Position numbers and translations under genes: made by a program. The notes below the pieces were generated by a model. It had not been told where the DNA came from and made no database searches. It saw only the letters and a list, made by a program, of their open reading frames with translations. Shown here one piece after another: positions 22,261 to 35,400 of a stretch of DNA of 64,000 bases. The stretch's first letter is position 1. The number at the start of each line of letters is the position of its first letter. Origin of the DNA: Branchiostoma belcheri (lineage: Eukaryota > Chordata > Leptocardii > Amphioxiformes > Branchiostomatidae); NCBI RefSeq assembly GCF_001625305.1, contig NW_017804242.1, positions 3,620,263 through 3,684,262 on the forward strand, given 5' to 3'.

Positions 22261-25200
22261 TTTCCCTTGATTTTTGCGCTACAGCCCTTCGTTAGGTTAA
22301 TCCTACCGTCGTAAGTTGTTCCGTATAGCATTGAGTATCTTTTGTGTGTGTTTTTGTCCGCAGATGGGGTGGATTCTTGAAGAAAACTTGAGTTTTTTCA
22401 AGAGGATGTGTCTTGGTCCACACCCCAGGGTTTGAACAACATGGCGACGTTTGTTCTCTGAGAAGAAGACATACAACTCAGATGCGTACGTTGATCGGAG
22501 ATTTTCACCCCCGAGAGAAGAAAATTATTTCCTCTTATTCTTTTCTATACACCTCTCATATAGTCTTGAGCAATATTTGATACATTTGGTTGACGTTTCT
22601 GGGCGATTCACGTGGAAGAGAGCCAGTAAGGCCGGAAGGTATTGTACTCGTGATGTGCCGTCATCACTGAATAATTTTTTTATCGCATATAATGTTATCT
22701 ATGTGAAGCTCACACCCGCATAAAAATAAAAATCCAGCTATAAGTACTGATAAATGATATCAAAAAGGATTAAACATAAAAGTAAAAAAGGTGAAAAAAT
22801 TGCAGTCAGTTTGAATGACTGATCTGAGCACGCCTTGCAGCAGTAGTTACGCACTGGGAAGGTCATAAGCATGGGGACGTATTTATGAGCCCCATGCCTC
22901 AGGTAGATAGCGGTAGGAGAAACCATGTGGCAATGGTAAAACTGTTCAGTGGTGCCAGTGAATCAAAAATAGATCTGATGTAATGGAAACCAGCCCTATA
23001 AAAATTCATAGGTCGTGGGCAGACAATACTCGTGCACTCCCAGCACTAGTGACCGAGGATGGTTGCCAGTGTTAGGGACATATCCATAGGCAGGTTTGGA
23101 AATGGACAATTTTAATGGCTTGTGTGACAAAATTTTTGGGTAGATTATTCTAAAGAATGTTAGACTAGAAACTGGGACAAGCCATAGGTATGAAAAGGGA
23201 TTTGGAAAAGGGTTTTTATTTTTTGTATCTTGTGTGGAAAAAAGACTACAAACTCACAAGCATTCGAAATGTCGACAAACTGGTTGAACAGGGTTATCCT
23301 AACTGTCAATTTGAAGAAATGGCTGTGCTAACTACAGTAAAGGTGACTAAGTCAACCACCGCCATCACAAAACAAAAGTACCCCCAAAAAATTAACCTTT
23401 AGCACACTGAAGTGGGCACCAGTTCTTCACTGTTTAGAGTTAGACAGAGGTTACATTCAGAGAAAAAAAGCTATGAAGGATATTGTGTACTTAGTGATTT
23501 TAATCATAAAATTGCTGACTCCAATTTCTGATATTTACCCCTTGTAATCTGTAATTAATGTTGGTAACTAACAAAAAAGGCCTAGGCAGTGGGCAGTCAT
23601 TAGCAAAAGGTAAATTGCCAAGTGTATTTATCTGCTACATGTATAAATACACATGTAAACATAACCAAACAGCTGAAGGGTAACTTCAATGAAATTCTAT
23701 AGATTCAAAAACCTATTTCCATTTTGTCACTTGATGATCCCTAGCTTTTCAAAGTATCTTGCTTAGAGTAGTCCAGGTATGAATCAGTTTGCTTTGCGAA
23801 AATGGTAGGTTGTCTGCTGCATACTAAGTAGCCCCACCCTCCATGCCCACCATCAGTCATACCCTTGCCATATATGGAGGTAGCTAGTTAGAATTTGCAT
23901 AAGAAAGGCATGACATCATGAGGGCTGTACATAAAGCCCAGTCAGTAGGCAGCAAATGAAAGGTGTGGATCACTAATTGAATTAAATGATTTCAGGTCAT
24001 CCAGAAATTCTCTTGCAATTATGTGTGGTAGGAAAACATTGAGCTTAATGCTAGGAAAGTTGCTAAGATTGAAGGTGCCTATAGTTTATAGGTGTATTGG
24101 CTGTCATTGGCATTGGTCCTTTAAGTTAGGAAGTGAAAATTTGGTATGCTATACATTTTCAACTCAGCAATGGGGCAGGTTAACATGACCATGTGCATGG
24201 AATATCATCAGCCTACCTAGCTGGAAAGAAGGATTGTGCATGTAGTATTAAATCTCATGGTAGAAAGGTAGCAGGAATGTAGCAAAGCTTTTTTTAGCTC
24301 TTTCAAAGGTTGTGAGAGAAAGGAAGTGTATGTCTGTCATTTTCAAATTGTGTTAAAGCCTGAGGGAAGAAATTTTAATATAAAATGTGTTTCATAATCT
24401 CATGTGTTTTGAAAGTGCAACACTAGGCTAGCCCGTAAACAAACTCAGAAAATATGAAGTTTTATTAAATGAACTGCAGGCATCATACACCATTAGCAAT
24501 AGGAGAAACCAATGGCAGGAGTTCTGAGTGTATGACAAGGGTTATGTTTTGATTGGTAGTCCTTGAGCCAAGGACAGTATTGTACTAGTACTTGTTGTAC
24601 TAGTACAATGTACCAAAGGGCATGGTGGAAAGCTGTAAAACTTGATTGTCAGTCATGCTACAATAGAACAAAGTCTAGTTGAATCCAAGAAGAAAGAGTA
24701 GGGCTATGTGAAAGACTGAATGGATTTACGTTGAAGAAAACTTTATGAGATATGTCAAACTGTAGGGCTGTTTGGTGAAATTGTATGTCAGTTTACAAGG
24801 TATTTAGAGAGGAACAAGCATTTGTTACCAGAACTTATGATACCATATTTGCCCACCCCCCCAAGTAATTAGTAGAAATGATACTCCCCCCCAATATACT
24901 GTAGTCATTTCCTGACCAAATTCAACTTTGGCTGTTGTGTCTCATTTTTGAAGTTAGCAGGAGCTGAAATGCCCAGAGTAATGAAGTCATCCTGAACTGA
25001 TTTGATGGATATGAAGCATGGTGGTTTTTCAGGTAGCTAGTGGTGATGCAATGCAGCTTTTCTGGCAGATACACAACTCATAAGGTTATACATTCAGAAT
25101 GAAAATACCAGGTTAGGTTTTGATTCAAGGTTGTTATGTTAGGCAGAGATTTCTGGTGAATTTTGCCATGTCTACGATTGGGAAAAGTTCTATTGTTCAT

Positions 25201-27320
25201 TAGCTTTGTCTTGGAATTTTGGAATCTTGTAAAGGATAAAGATTTGTTTGGTCACTATATGTACAAAGTTCATGCAAGCTGTTGTCCAGAAAGGCAGAAG
25301 GTATACATGTAAGTTCTGTTCTTGGCACAAACATCTAGATGTTGACTGGTTTCACACTATGATTAGTATGAAGGATTATATAAGTTACTAGAGTTCAGCT
25401 GGTTGAATTGAAGAATATAGATTTAGTAATTCTAATGCAGTTCTAGTAAGCTCTCGAAGATTGTGGAAGAAACGAACACAGCACATAATAGTATTCTGTA
25501 GTCTTTTGTCTTTACCTCTGTGTATAGAGGTTTTGTTTTCGGTGTGCTAAGTCAGTTTCTGTAACATGCTGAGGACCTTAAGTACAGGCAAAAGTAATAG
25601 AAATTCATTTTCTGTCTCCAATGCATAGAAGGCATCAGCCATAATGGATAAAACAAGAAAAAGTTCATCTTAAGAAGCCCTTGTAAGTTGACAAATTATC
25701 ATGGCCTTGTAGGCTTGTAGCCTTAACTGTTGGTGTTACATAGCTTCTTTATTTTAATTGGACTGCCTTGGGGGTTGTGATTTTCTTACAAAATAAATCT
25801 GGACCTCTAATACTGTGGCTTTTCTAGAAATGATAAAAGCTATGGTAAAAGCAGTGCAAGAATGACAGTAGGACAAGGCATTCTGTTCAATTTAAAAGAA
25901 AACTACAAGAGGGTCATAGATGAAATTGCTTTAGCAATTGCTGCAAAGACTTAGTATTTTAACCAAACCAAATATTTTAAGACTAGTCTTTCAGTTCAAC
26001 CAACTTCTGATAAAGAAAGCATGACTTTCCATATAGATAGAGCATAGTCTAATTTAAACATTGTTATTGCTAGGTTGCTCAGTTATAAAAGTTGTAATTA
26101 ATGGTTTAATGTGTAGGCATATAGTGGGTCTTGTGAGCTTCACATAGTCATTCTAATGATAAAAACTGCATGCTCAAAATATGTTAGCATTTGTATGTTG
26201 CTCTTTCTTGTTGCTATAAATTGTTACATGTGTGCTAAGATATATTGTTGACGAGTTACTGTTATATTTGGTTAAGAAATATCTGATGTGTATTGTTTGT
26301 CTCAAGAAAGTTTGCAAACAGAATCATGCTTGATTGAAAAAACATTGACAGTCAACCTTCAGTACTCGATGGATGCCATATGACACTTGAATTGTCTACA
26401 TGAGAAGTTGAGTGCTAAAGGTTGACCTGATGGTGTTTTACTTGCATGTTGTTTTACATCAAAGATTGATAAGTGAAGGCTGTTCCAGAATTAATCGGAG
26501 TTTCTGGCCATTTAAAACAAATCCTGTCAGTTTGTGTATGATTTGAATGACACCCATAGGTAAAATATAAAATGTTTGTATGATGATATTTCTCTTGCCT
26601 CATTGCATCATGATTTACATTTCTGATTTATGATTGATGCGATGATCAAAAGTTCATACTATGCAGACTAGTACCTTGCATAAACCTTCAAACCATTGTT
26701 TGAAATTGCATTTTCACATGAAAGGGCTATGCAATGAAGCAATAGTTCCAGATTATTTGCCACCATCTTGAAAATCGGTGGAATGAGCAAAAATTGCATC
26801 TCATCAAATTGTATTTCATCCCTTTATTTGAAGCCCCTACGGGCATGAATGTTCATCTACTTCAGCAGTTTAATCCTGTTACTAAAAACCTTCAATCAGA
26901 AGAATGTAATATGATGATGTTTTTGTGACTGTGAGCTCTTGGCACAAAACTAGCACTTTATTTTGCACACTGAGAAATCAAATAATCCTGCATCAGAAAT
27001 ATTTAAATTACTTAAATCCAACGAAATTCTCAACAGAGCAATAATTGAAAGTTAGAGTGCATATATCCATTTTGTAAAAGAAATTGACACACTGTTGCAC
27101 TTCTGATGTATACAGTGCATGTTCCTGTTCTAAACATTTACTTGAGGGGATCAGTTGTAATGTTTCAAGGTTCACTTTTCTGGAACAGCCTTTACAACTA
27201 TGCTTGTTAGCAATTTGGGCATGGCATGCTCACCTTTCTTGATACGTGTATGTTCAATTCTAATACATTGTTGCAATTGTCAATATGGGATATGCTTGCA
27301 AAATTTTGTTGTTGTGATTA

Positions 27321-27742
27321 GGCCACACTGATTTAAGTTGTATGTCAAATAATAATATGGATGACATCTGCGCGCATTGATTTTTGCCAGTTCTCAAAAA
27401 AAAAAAAAACTCTGGCCGAAGTCTGGGTACCATCCTCCATAGTTCATGGCAGCTACTGACATTAGGGAGCTGGTGGTAACTACGGAGCGGAGAATGTCAC
27501 CCAGGCTATCGAGGCTCCGCAGAACTCTAGCACTCAGTACGGTGCAAACTCATAAATGCTGCAAAAGACCAGCCAGCTTGTTGTAAAAGCAGTCATGATG
27601 TATATTATATAACCACAAATTTGCGGCATCAGCTTTGTATTCCTGTGGTTTAGCAGCATTTTTTGGCTGGACTTTTTTTATTCACCCACTCGCATTGGGG
27701 GTCTTCAGAGGATGTCATCCATAGAATTAAGTCGGTGTTGCC
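27321..27742. mobile_element. MITE with GGCCACAC-type ends
   Basis: It begins GGCCACACTGATTTAAGTTG and ends TTAAGTCGGTGTTGCC, flanked by the 3-bp direct repeat TTA (27318-27320 and 27743-27745). Sub-terminal words are also inverted (ATGGATGACATC and GATGTCATCCAT). The inside differs from the 8087 family and includes a nested TCTGGGTACCATCC / CACCCAGGCTATC motif. Probably PIF/Harbinger-type and non-autonomous. Confidence 0.75.
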
Positions 27743-30388
27743 TTAGACTAAGTGTAAGCGTTAACACATGGTTTGCCAATGTGATGCATTGTATGGTTTG
27801 TTTCCTTTTTGCTCTCTCCACAGCAGGCTAGGAAAGAAACACTGTATTGACTCTTGAACTTGAACTTGGACGTCACAACAAGTCACAACCAGTCCATATA
27901 GCAAACATGGTAATTTGACATTTTCTGTGCACTTCAAAGTTTGCAGCTTTCAGATCTAAGGTGTGTCATATGTCATTAAAAAAAAATTCTCAAAAAGTAG
28001 AGATTACCATTTGTGCTCTTTGCTGAAAAATGTCCTGTGTAACTGTTGAATATATTGATTTTTGCCATCATCACAATCCCCCCTCCAGATTTTTTTATGT
28101 GGAACTGGTACAAAAGATTAATATTGTGTTTTGTATTTATCTCATTAATCTATGGCATGAACACTCAAAAGTCACTTTTTTTATGGCTTCAATTGCAGTT
28201 TTCTTTTTCCATCTTAAAAACATAATGCTATCATATCATTTGTTAAACATCTGGTAATTTTACTATCTTTATTATACTAGAGATCTTGTGATTTACATAG
28301 GAATGCACAGTTATAAAATCAGTGCTGCACACAGGTCAGATTATTTTGTCAAGATACACTTCAAATATTAAAGAAAGATTGTTTTTAATGTTGATCAAAC
28401 TTATGGCTTGCAACTTTTATGCAAGATGTACATGTACATGTATTTTCTCTCTTGTTTTGCATGATATGTTGATACTAAACGTGTGGTATTGGCTTGGTAT
28501 GATTTTTTGTTTATTAGAAGTGATTGATTGTATGACAGTGAATTTTCATTATTCTTTTCTTTCCAGGTCTGACTCCTAAGCAAGGCATTATGAGGACTTA
28601 TTTGTGACTTAAATGCACATATTTAAACTAAGATAGATTGTGCAGATAACGCAGCATATATAGTAGTTTGTTGATCTTTGTATGAATATACCATGGGGGT
28701 TTTGAGACAGCAGTATGGTCTTTGACAATGTACTCAATGCTTACTTATTTTTCAATGTTGGCCTTTTTTGACATACTTTTTTTTTTTTAACTTTGTGTTT
28801 ATGATGCAAATTCTCTTATTCAGCAGGTACAGAAGTTTTTGCCAAATATACACCCTTTTCACATCAATCCCAGATTTTTTATGACTGTTAAAATGGGTAC
28901 AAGGGGGAAGGGTGTGCAGTTGGTCATGAATAATACTATTGCTGGCACTGCTCCCTCATGTAACCAGCCAGTGCCCTTATATCAATTCTCAGATTGAACC
29001 CTAAGTGGATACTTACACAGCAAAAAGCCTCCACCCCCCCTCAAGTAGCCTCAAAATGTCCCATTTCAACCTCAAATTTTCAAAAGCTTCACACAGAAAC
29101 CTCCCTTCAACAACAACAAAAAAACCTCAGTCGCTTCGCTCCCTCGCCATGCCAGCGATCGGAATATTGTCAGAAAATGTTGTATTTTGATGTCATATTA
29201 AAGCCACAAGGGACAGTGATCATACTAACTAATTTGTGAGTTTTCCTTGCCTTCATAGTAGGTACAACTGCAGCTGAAGTAGGGATCTCAAGCAACAACA
29301 CAGCACAGTCAGCAGCTAGATCTGTCATCCAGGTTACTCAGTGATAGTGGGACTACTAGGTCACGTTTCTGTGATGGACTTTCCTTCAGTGTCAACACTG
29401 TATGGTATGATGTGTGAGGCCAGGACCAACTTTTTCTTTGACCTCATTGCTTCCCCGTTTGTCCTCTTTTGTGTATTTGTCTTCTTCAACTGACCATAGC
29501 CTTTACTTCACTCCTCACTTCCACTAACTCTGCCAACTCCCTACATGTCTCCCACCTTGCAGTGTCAACATTTTTTTAGTTTGTCACATTGCACTGTATA
29601 CATTTTTCAACAGTTAAATGTCATACTTAAAACGGACGAAAAAGCAATTGTACCAATCAAAGCCTAGACCCCATGTGTATGACAATCATCTGCAGAAAAC
29701 TAAATTTTTCATGGCAGAGCATTAATGTAATACTAGTAGGTTTAATCATAAAAAGCTTTGTTAGTACACAAGTATACCTTGTTAGAGAACAGTGATCTGT
29801 ATTCAGGTTGTGGATTAATTTCATGTTTACTGTAAGACGGAGGTAACAGTATAAATACAGGTAGATTTTCTGGAGTGGGTTGTTGTGGGAGGCATGAAGG
29901 GTACTTTTGTTGTAGTGAAGGACTTTTCTCAGTAATTTGGGCCATTTCTTACAAATGCTTCTACCACACCTACAATGATTTGATTTTTTTTTTTTAACTT
30001 GTGTCCGTATTTGATTTTCTGTTTGATTTTTTTTACCTGGATTACAGGTGACTAAATTGGTGTAAACTATAGATGTTGAAAATTAGAGTAGCTGGCCCAG
30101 GTGGAAGCTTGCTGACATGGAACATGGCATTATTCACAAGACTGCCAGCTTTGTGTTCCTATCATCAGGCCTTTTCCAGAGGCAATTTTATCTGACTGAA
30201 ACATAAAAAGTCTGAAAGTAACAAGTCACTACTAAAAGCAAAATCAGTTATATAATTTCACCATAAAACTGGCTTCGTTTGCCTTCACAAGCAGCATTAT
30301 TTTTTTATATGCTTGTCAGTTTAGCTGATGGACCAAAAATGTTGGGAGGAAAGTTGTGACTAGATGTGTCATGCTGTTTTGAATACAG

Positions 30389-30509
30389 CAAACATTCAAA
30401 TGGAAGGAAGAAAATGTTCAAATTCATGCATATATACATGTGTAAATATATCGCCGGAAACCCCAAGGAAATGGACCGAATGGATCAGAATTGTATCACG
30501 GCAGCAAAG
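30389..30509 (+). other. Candidate upstream exon of PPP1R10 (alternative start)
   Basis: After the acceptor TTTTGAATACAG, an exon could run to a good donor GCAAAG|GTAAGG. It contains ATG at 30471 in the context GGAAATGGA and encodes MDRMDQNCITAAK. Spliced to 32449 it stays in frame and continues [16 protein letters not shown], which would extend PNUTS by 19 residues. It could equally be 5' UTR or not used. Confidence 0.35.
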
Positions 30510-31496
30510 GTAAGGCAAAATGGACATCTTCCATTGTGTACTTTTTTCTTTCCACCAGACTTTCAGAATAAATAGTGAAGATGGATTATACAATAGTCAC
30601 GTAATACGATCTTTGTGTTTTGTCATATATGTCGGAATCAGAACTGCAGACGACGATGAACAAGTGCATGTAACTTGTGTTAAGTTGGTATGTATTGTGT
30701 ATAGACTTGACAATCTGAATCTGGTACTAGATACATGCCCAAGAGCTAATAAAAGATGTGGAAAGTACCTGATTGTGTGGAGTGGTCCTTCTCTGCAGCG
30801 GTCAGGTGCACAGGATGTGTGAACGTGGATGGATGATGTTAGCTCACATTTTATAATCAAGCTGTGAAGGGTGCTGAAGAAAACTGGCAAGAACACCACT
30901 GTCAGAAATTTCAGTTACTCTGAGCTAGTGAGTGAGTGGATGAGTGATCACTAAGTCCCAGTCTTCTGCATCCATGGAGCTTTTATAACATACCCAATCG
31001 AAGTACACGAGACAAAGACCCATACAACTAAAAGCCACTGCATACAGTTTTACTTGGTTCCGGGACAGAGTTATCATAAACGTAATGCAACCAGCTAACC
31101 ATAAAAGACATAAAAGTATGTTGAGTCGGCAAGGCACATTGTTTTTATAGCTCAAGAAAAAACTTCATACCATTACTTAACAAGTCGACAATTTTTGCTA
31201 TGAAGTACATGAACAATATGTAATCTCCAGTAATCTTTGTGGACCACAAGGCATTTTAACAGAATGCCTAAAAGTACAAACAAGTCTTCCTCTCAACCAT
31301 GTTCTATTACAGCTAGTGCCAGTAATTAACAGAATTCCGGCTTGCTAACTCTTCAATTTTTCTAAGACTTATTGAATTACCCAGGAATTTTTAAGAAAAT
31401 CAAAGCAATTACAATTTTAAAGAGTGGTTTATATTTTACACGGTTACTGTACAACTACATTGATTCGGACTGAAATTACTACCTGCTTTTTGCAAT

Positions 31497-31643
31497 CTCC
31501 AAGCAGATCCTAGGGTGGCAAAAGACAGTATCAAATTGGCCAGTCAGTATCCATTCACCAAAGGGTGGTGTATGGACCCTATGGTGAATGGATACTGCCT
31601 GATCAATTTGATACTATCTAATCACCCTAGGATCTGCTTGGAG
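31497..31643. repeat. Inverted-repeat element with about 63-base arms
   Basis: The left arm starts CTCCAAGCAGATCCTAGGGT; the right arm is its imperfect complement ending AGGATCTGCTTGGAG. The arms nearly meet, leaving a loop of about 20 bases. It is probably a foldback MITE, upstream of the first PPP1R10 coding exon. Confidence 0.75.
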
Positions 31644-32466
31644 CTATTTTGCACCTCACTGGCAGTGTAATAAATTCAAAATAATCAGTTGGAAACATGG
31701 AACCAGTCATTTACTCCCAGGTCAACCTGACATTCAAAATTACATCTGTGGGAAGTTGAGGGTTCAGAGCATTGATCCCTCAAAGCTAGTCAAAACATTT
31801 TGTTCTCTTTCAAATAAAAGGGGCTTCTTTTCCTTGCCAACCAAAAACAAGTTTGGAAGCTGACTTCTTTTCTATGACCAAAGGCAGTCTCTTGGCCATG
31901 ATCAATTTTGAGATCCCCATGGCTCAGTTTAACCCAGAGCCATGTGAACATGAATCATTTTTTGCGCTTTGAACAGACATTTCCATATATTTGTGGAATT
32001 TTTCTTGAAATATTTACCGGTAATCATAATGTCAGCTTGGCTATTCCTGTTTTAGTTGTGAGAAAGAGTTCTGTATTAGGCAGCATAATTTCTACTTAAT
32101 CTGAGTACACTTGAGTGATGTGTCCATTTCATCCTGTCATCACCTACAATGCTTCTAAGTGTCCTTGGTCTCATTCTGTCTTACCATCCATGTGGTCATT
32201 GTACTGACAGTTTTTTTTCTCTCAAAAGTATTCTAGCTTAATTAGGTCATGTCTCTAGATCAAGGCAATTAATTATTTCAAGTACATACATACGAATTGA
32301 TACACTTTATTTTGTCTGTTTCAACCAGATTGCCACAGTCCAGGCCATGATAGTACCATTGAGGGAGCCACGTGCACCGATATTCCTGTATTTAGAATTG
32401 TCTTACTGTTGTTAAATGTGTTCTTGTTGTTTTTGTTTCTCCCTGCAGCCAGAGGACAAGGACAGA

Positions 32467-35400
32467 ATGAACCCGTATGAGTTCCTGAAGGGCTTGTCCC
32501 ATCTGCTCGGTGAGGAGGGAGACATAAAGAGTCCCCAGGAAGTCCTCAAAATAGTCACGTGAGTTGGCATCTTATGGCAGTTTGATATTTATCATAGAGG
32601 ATCATACTGTAAATTTGTTTACAATTATTTACAGCACCAGAACTTTAAATTGTGTGACTTGTAATGTTGACCACCACACACATTCCACCTATCTTCAACC
32701 AATAGACTTTTTTTTTATCCCAGTGCATGCTGGGAGATGCATTACACTCTGGGTAGCATAGAATCAAAGAATGTCATTAGATACATTATATAAACACATG
32801 GTGTTCTTTTGAATCCTGAACCAATTTTTTTTTCAGGGAAATGAAGGCCACCAAGAAGTTAGTAGGCAGATGTTGTTTTCTCAACATTTTGAGGGCGACA
32901 AAATCAGAAGAAACATTGTCAAAGTAAGTAGATTACACTTTTGGTATAATATTCTTTACTTTTTTATTTTGGTTGTTAGTATCCTTAGTCATTTCCATGA
33001 AAAGAAGGGAAAATTTCCATGACACAAACATGTATATGTGTTGTTTTTTTCAGGTTTGTAGAGATTGGAGGCTGGGGAATCATGAACTCTTGGCTAACTG
33101 ATGCCAAGGACACAAATAACGTTCCCCTGCTACAAGAAGTTCTCAAGGTTCTCAAGCACATGCCTGTCACCATAGAGCAGCTTAAGAAGGTGAGTGTGGT
33201 TGGAAAGAATATAGTTCTATTGTTTCTGTTTTGCTAAACTAGTCATTGACATATTTCTGATGTGTCTTTCCTCTTCACAAAAAGATTAAGTGGCCCTTCA
33301 ATAACCTGTGATCAAGCTGGGAAATATCTTAACCTATTGACATTTCTTTTTCAGAACAACACTGCAAAAGTTGTGAAACAACTCAGCAAAACATCAGACA
33401 ATGAAAGTAAGTATGACATATTCAAAGGCTTTTATAACTCACTACATTCTGTAAATCTTTGTATATGAGTTAATGGTTTATTTCATGTGAACAGCACTAA
33501 TTCCACGAGACTCAAAAGTTTCATCAACTAACATTTGTCTGTTTTTTTCCTCCTCAGAAACCAAGAGTATGGCCAGCAGTTTAGTGACATACTGGATGAA
33601 CATGATCCATGCCAAGGGCAAAGGAGGTTCGGAAAAGACTAACAAAAAGCACCACCATAAGAGACATCATGAAGATTCCAAAGACTCTAAAACCTCCTCT
33701 GAAAAGACTGCATCTTCAGCAGAACCAGAAAAGCCCAAGAAAGCCAGGTCGACTAAAGTTCGAGCTCCTTCATTTGCCAAGACAAGATCAACAGGACTTG
33801 AGGAAGAGACCAAACTGCCAGCTCCCGTAAAGAAGTCTGGTTCTATAGACAAGAGACCAGGTAGTTCTATACCTGCGGCAAAGAGACCAAGTTCTCCCAT
33901 AGATAAGCTGTTAACTCCACCAGAGAAGAAACACAGACCTCAGCCTCTGAACAGAACTAGCAACTCACCAGTACAAGCTAAGGTCAAGATCATCCCTGCA
34001 AAACGTAAGTACAGATCAAAGCAGGGTAAAGCCTGGGCTTGGTTGATGTTACTTGAGATTAATTAGTTGGGGGGGGGGGGGCTTCATTTGGTGGTAGGAG
34101 GTGGAAAGAGGTTTTCACTATGTTTTGAGCTTGTGGGTGGAACAATTCTGAGGTATAACAGTAGTGAAAATGGATTAAGGTCACTGTGTAACCGCTACAA
34201 ATATTGCAAGGTTTGCATGCTGTACGTATTTTCAGCGAAGTTTACTGCAAACTGTAGAATTATTACAATTCCAAGCCATTAAATGATGAAGTAAGCCTTT
34301 GTTACATGCCTTGTTTATGCAAGACTTTTAAAAATGAGATATCACACAGAAATAGCCCAGTTTTAGTGATTTCATGATTGTTGACAGTTGTCACCCCTTG
34401 TTTCCACAGCTTTTGTTGCCATGGATGACACAGGGTTCATGGAAGCTCTAAGTGCCAATACTGCAAAGTCTCACGTTATCAAGGTGAAGAAGAAGCCCAA
34501 AAATGCCAAACCAGGAACCCCCACCTCCCCCACGGCGCCCAAGGGGAACCCCCTGGGTGGGGAGGACCGCCCCAGGACCCCCTCCCCGGTAGATGGAGAA
34601 CTGAAAGAGGAGAGACCAGGCACACCCATTGAGGAGGCCATGGATAGTGAGTTCCACAAACCAACTAAGGCAGAGGAAGCTGAAAGGAAAGGTAATCATA
34701 CAGTACACAAGTACCTGTCTCTAGAAAATACTTGGCACTATGAAAATAGATGTCACTATATCTCTTACGGCAAAAAAATTGAGGGATCTCATACTGTGTA
34801 TCTAATGCTCTGAAAGTACAGTATAATTAAATATTATAATTACTGTAATAAAAGTACATGTATGTGCAGAATAAAAATTAATTTGTAAATAAGGGCCATG
34901 GAAAAAGAAACAAATACAATGTACTGAAATAAAAAAAACTAGTACTATGTACTGAAATATAAAAAAAAACAAGTACAATGTACTGAACTGTATGGATCAA
35001 AATTAAACTGAACGAGGGAGAGAGCGAGTGAGTGAATGAATGAATGACTTAATAATGGAAGGATGAATGGTTGACAGATTTTACCAATGTCTGTAGTAGC
35101 AGTCAGGATTGCTAGTAACAAAAAGGTAACTTGTATTTTACAGCAGAGGAAGACCTGGAGCCCCCTGAGCCGTACAAGGGAGGCAGTATCCTGGTCTCTC
35201 ACAGGAGAAAGAACAGGAGGAAAAAGTCTGTTAAATGGGCCGTGGACGATGCACTGAAGGAGGTGTTCTACTTTGAGATGGATGAGTCTGAGAGAGGTAA
35301 GTCACACTTGTAATGTCTGTCTGTTCACTAAAGTAACAACTGCTGTTGAACCACAGGGCAGAACAACTTGCCCACTGAAATTTGACAACACAAGCCTCGA

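Larger units (their letters stand above)
22261..32448 (+). other. Ten-kilobase stretch without coding exons, probably 5' introns/UTR of PPP1R10
   Basis: No conserved coding exon was found. AT-rich unique-looking DNA fills 22.7-27.3 kb. A MITE lies at 27321-27742 and an inverted-repeat element at 31497-31643. Weak exon-like segments are 27833-27909 (after CTCTCCACAG, before GTAATT) and 30389-30509. Because PPP1R10 coding exons begin at 32449 and its human orthologue has non-coding 5' exons, this stretch is best read as large 5' introns. RNA evidence would be needed to place them. Confidence 0.5.
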
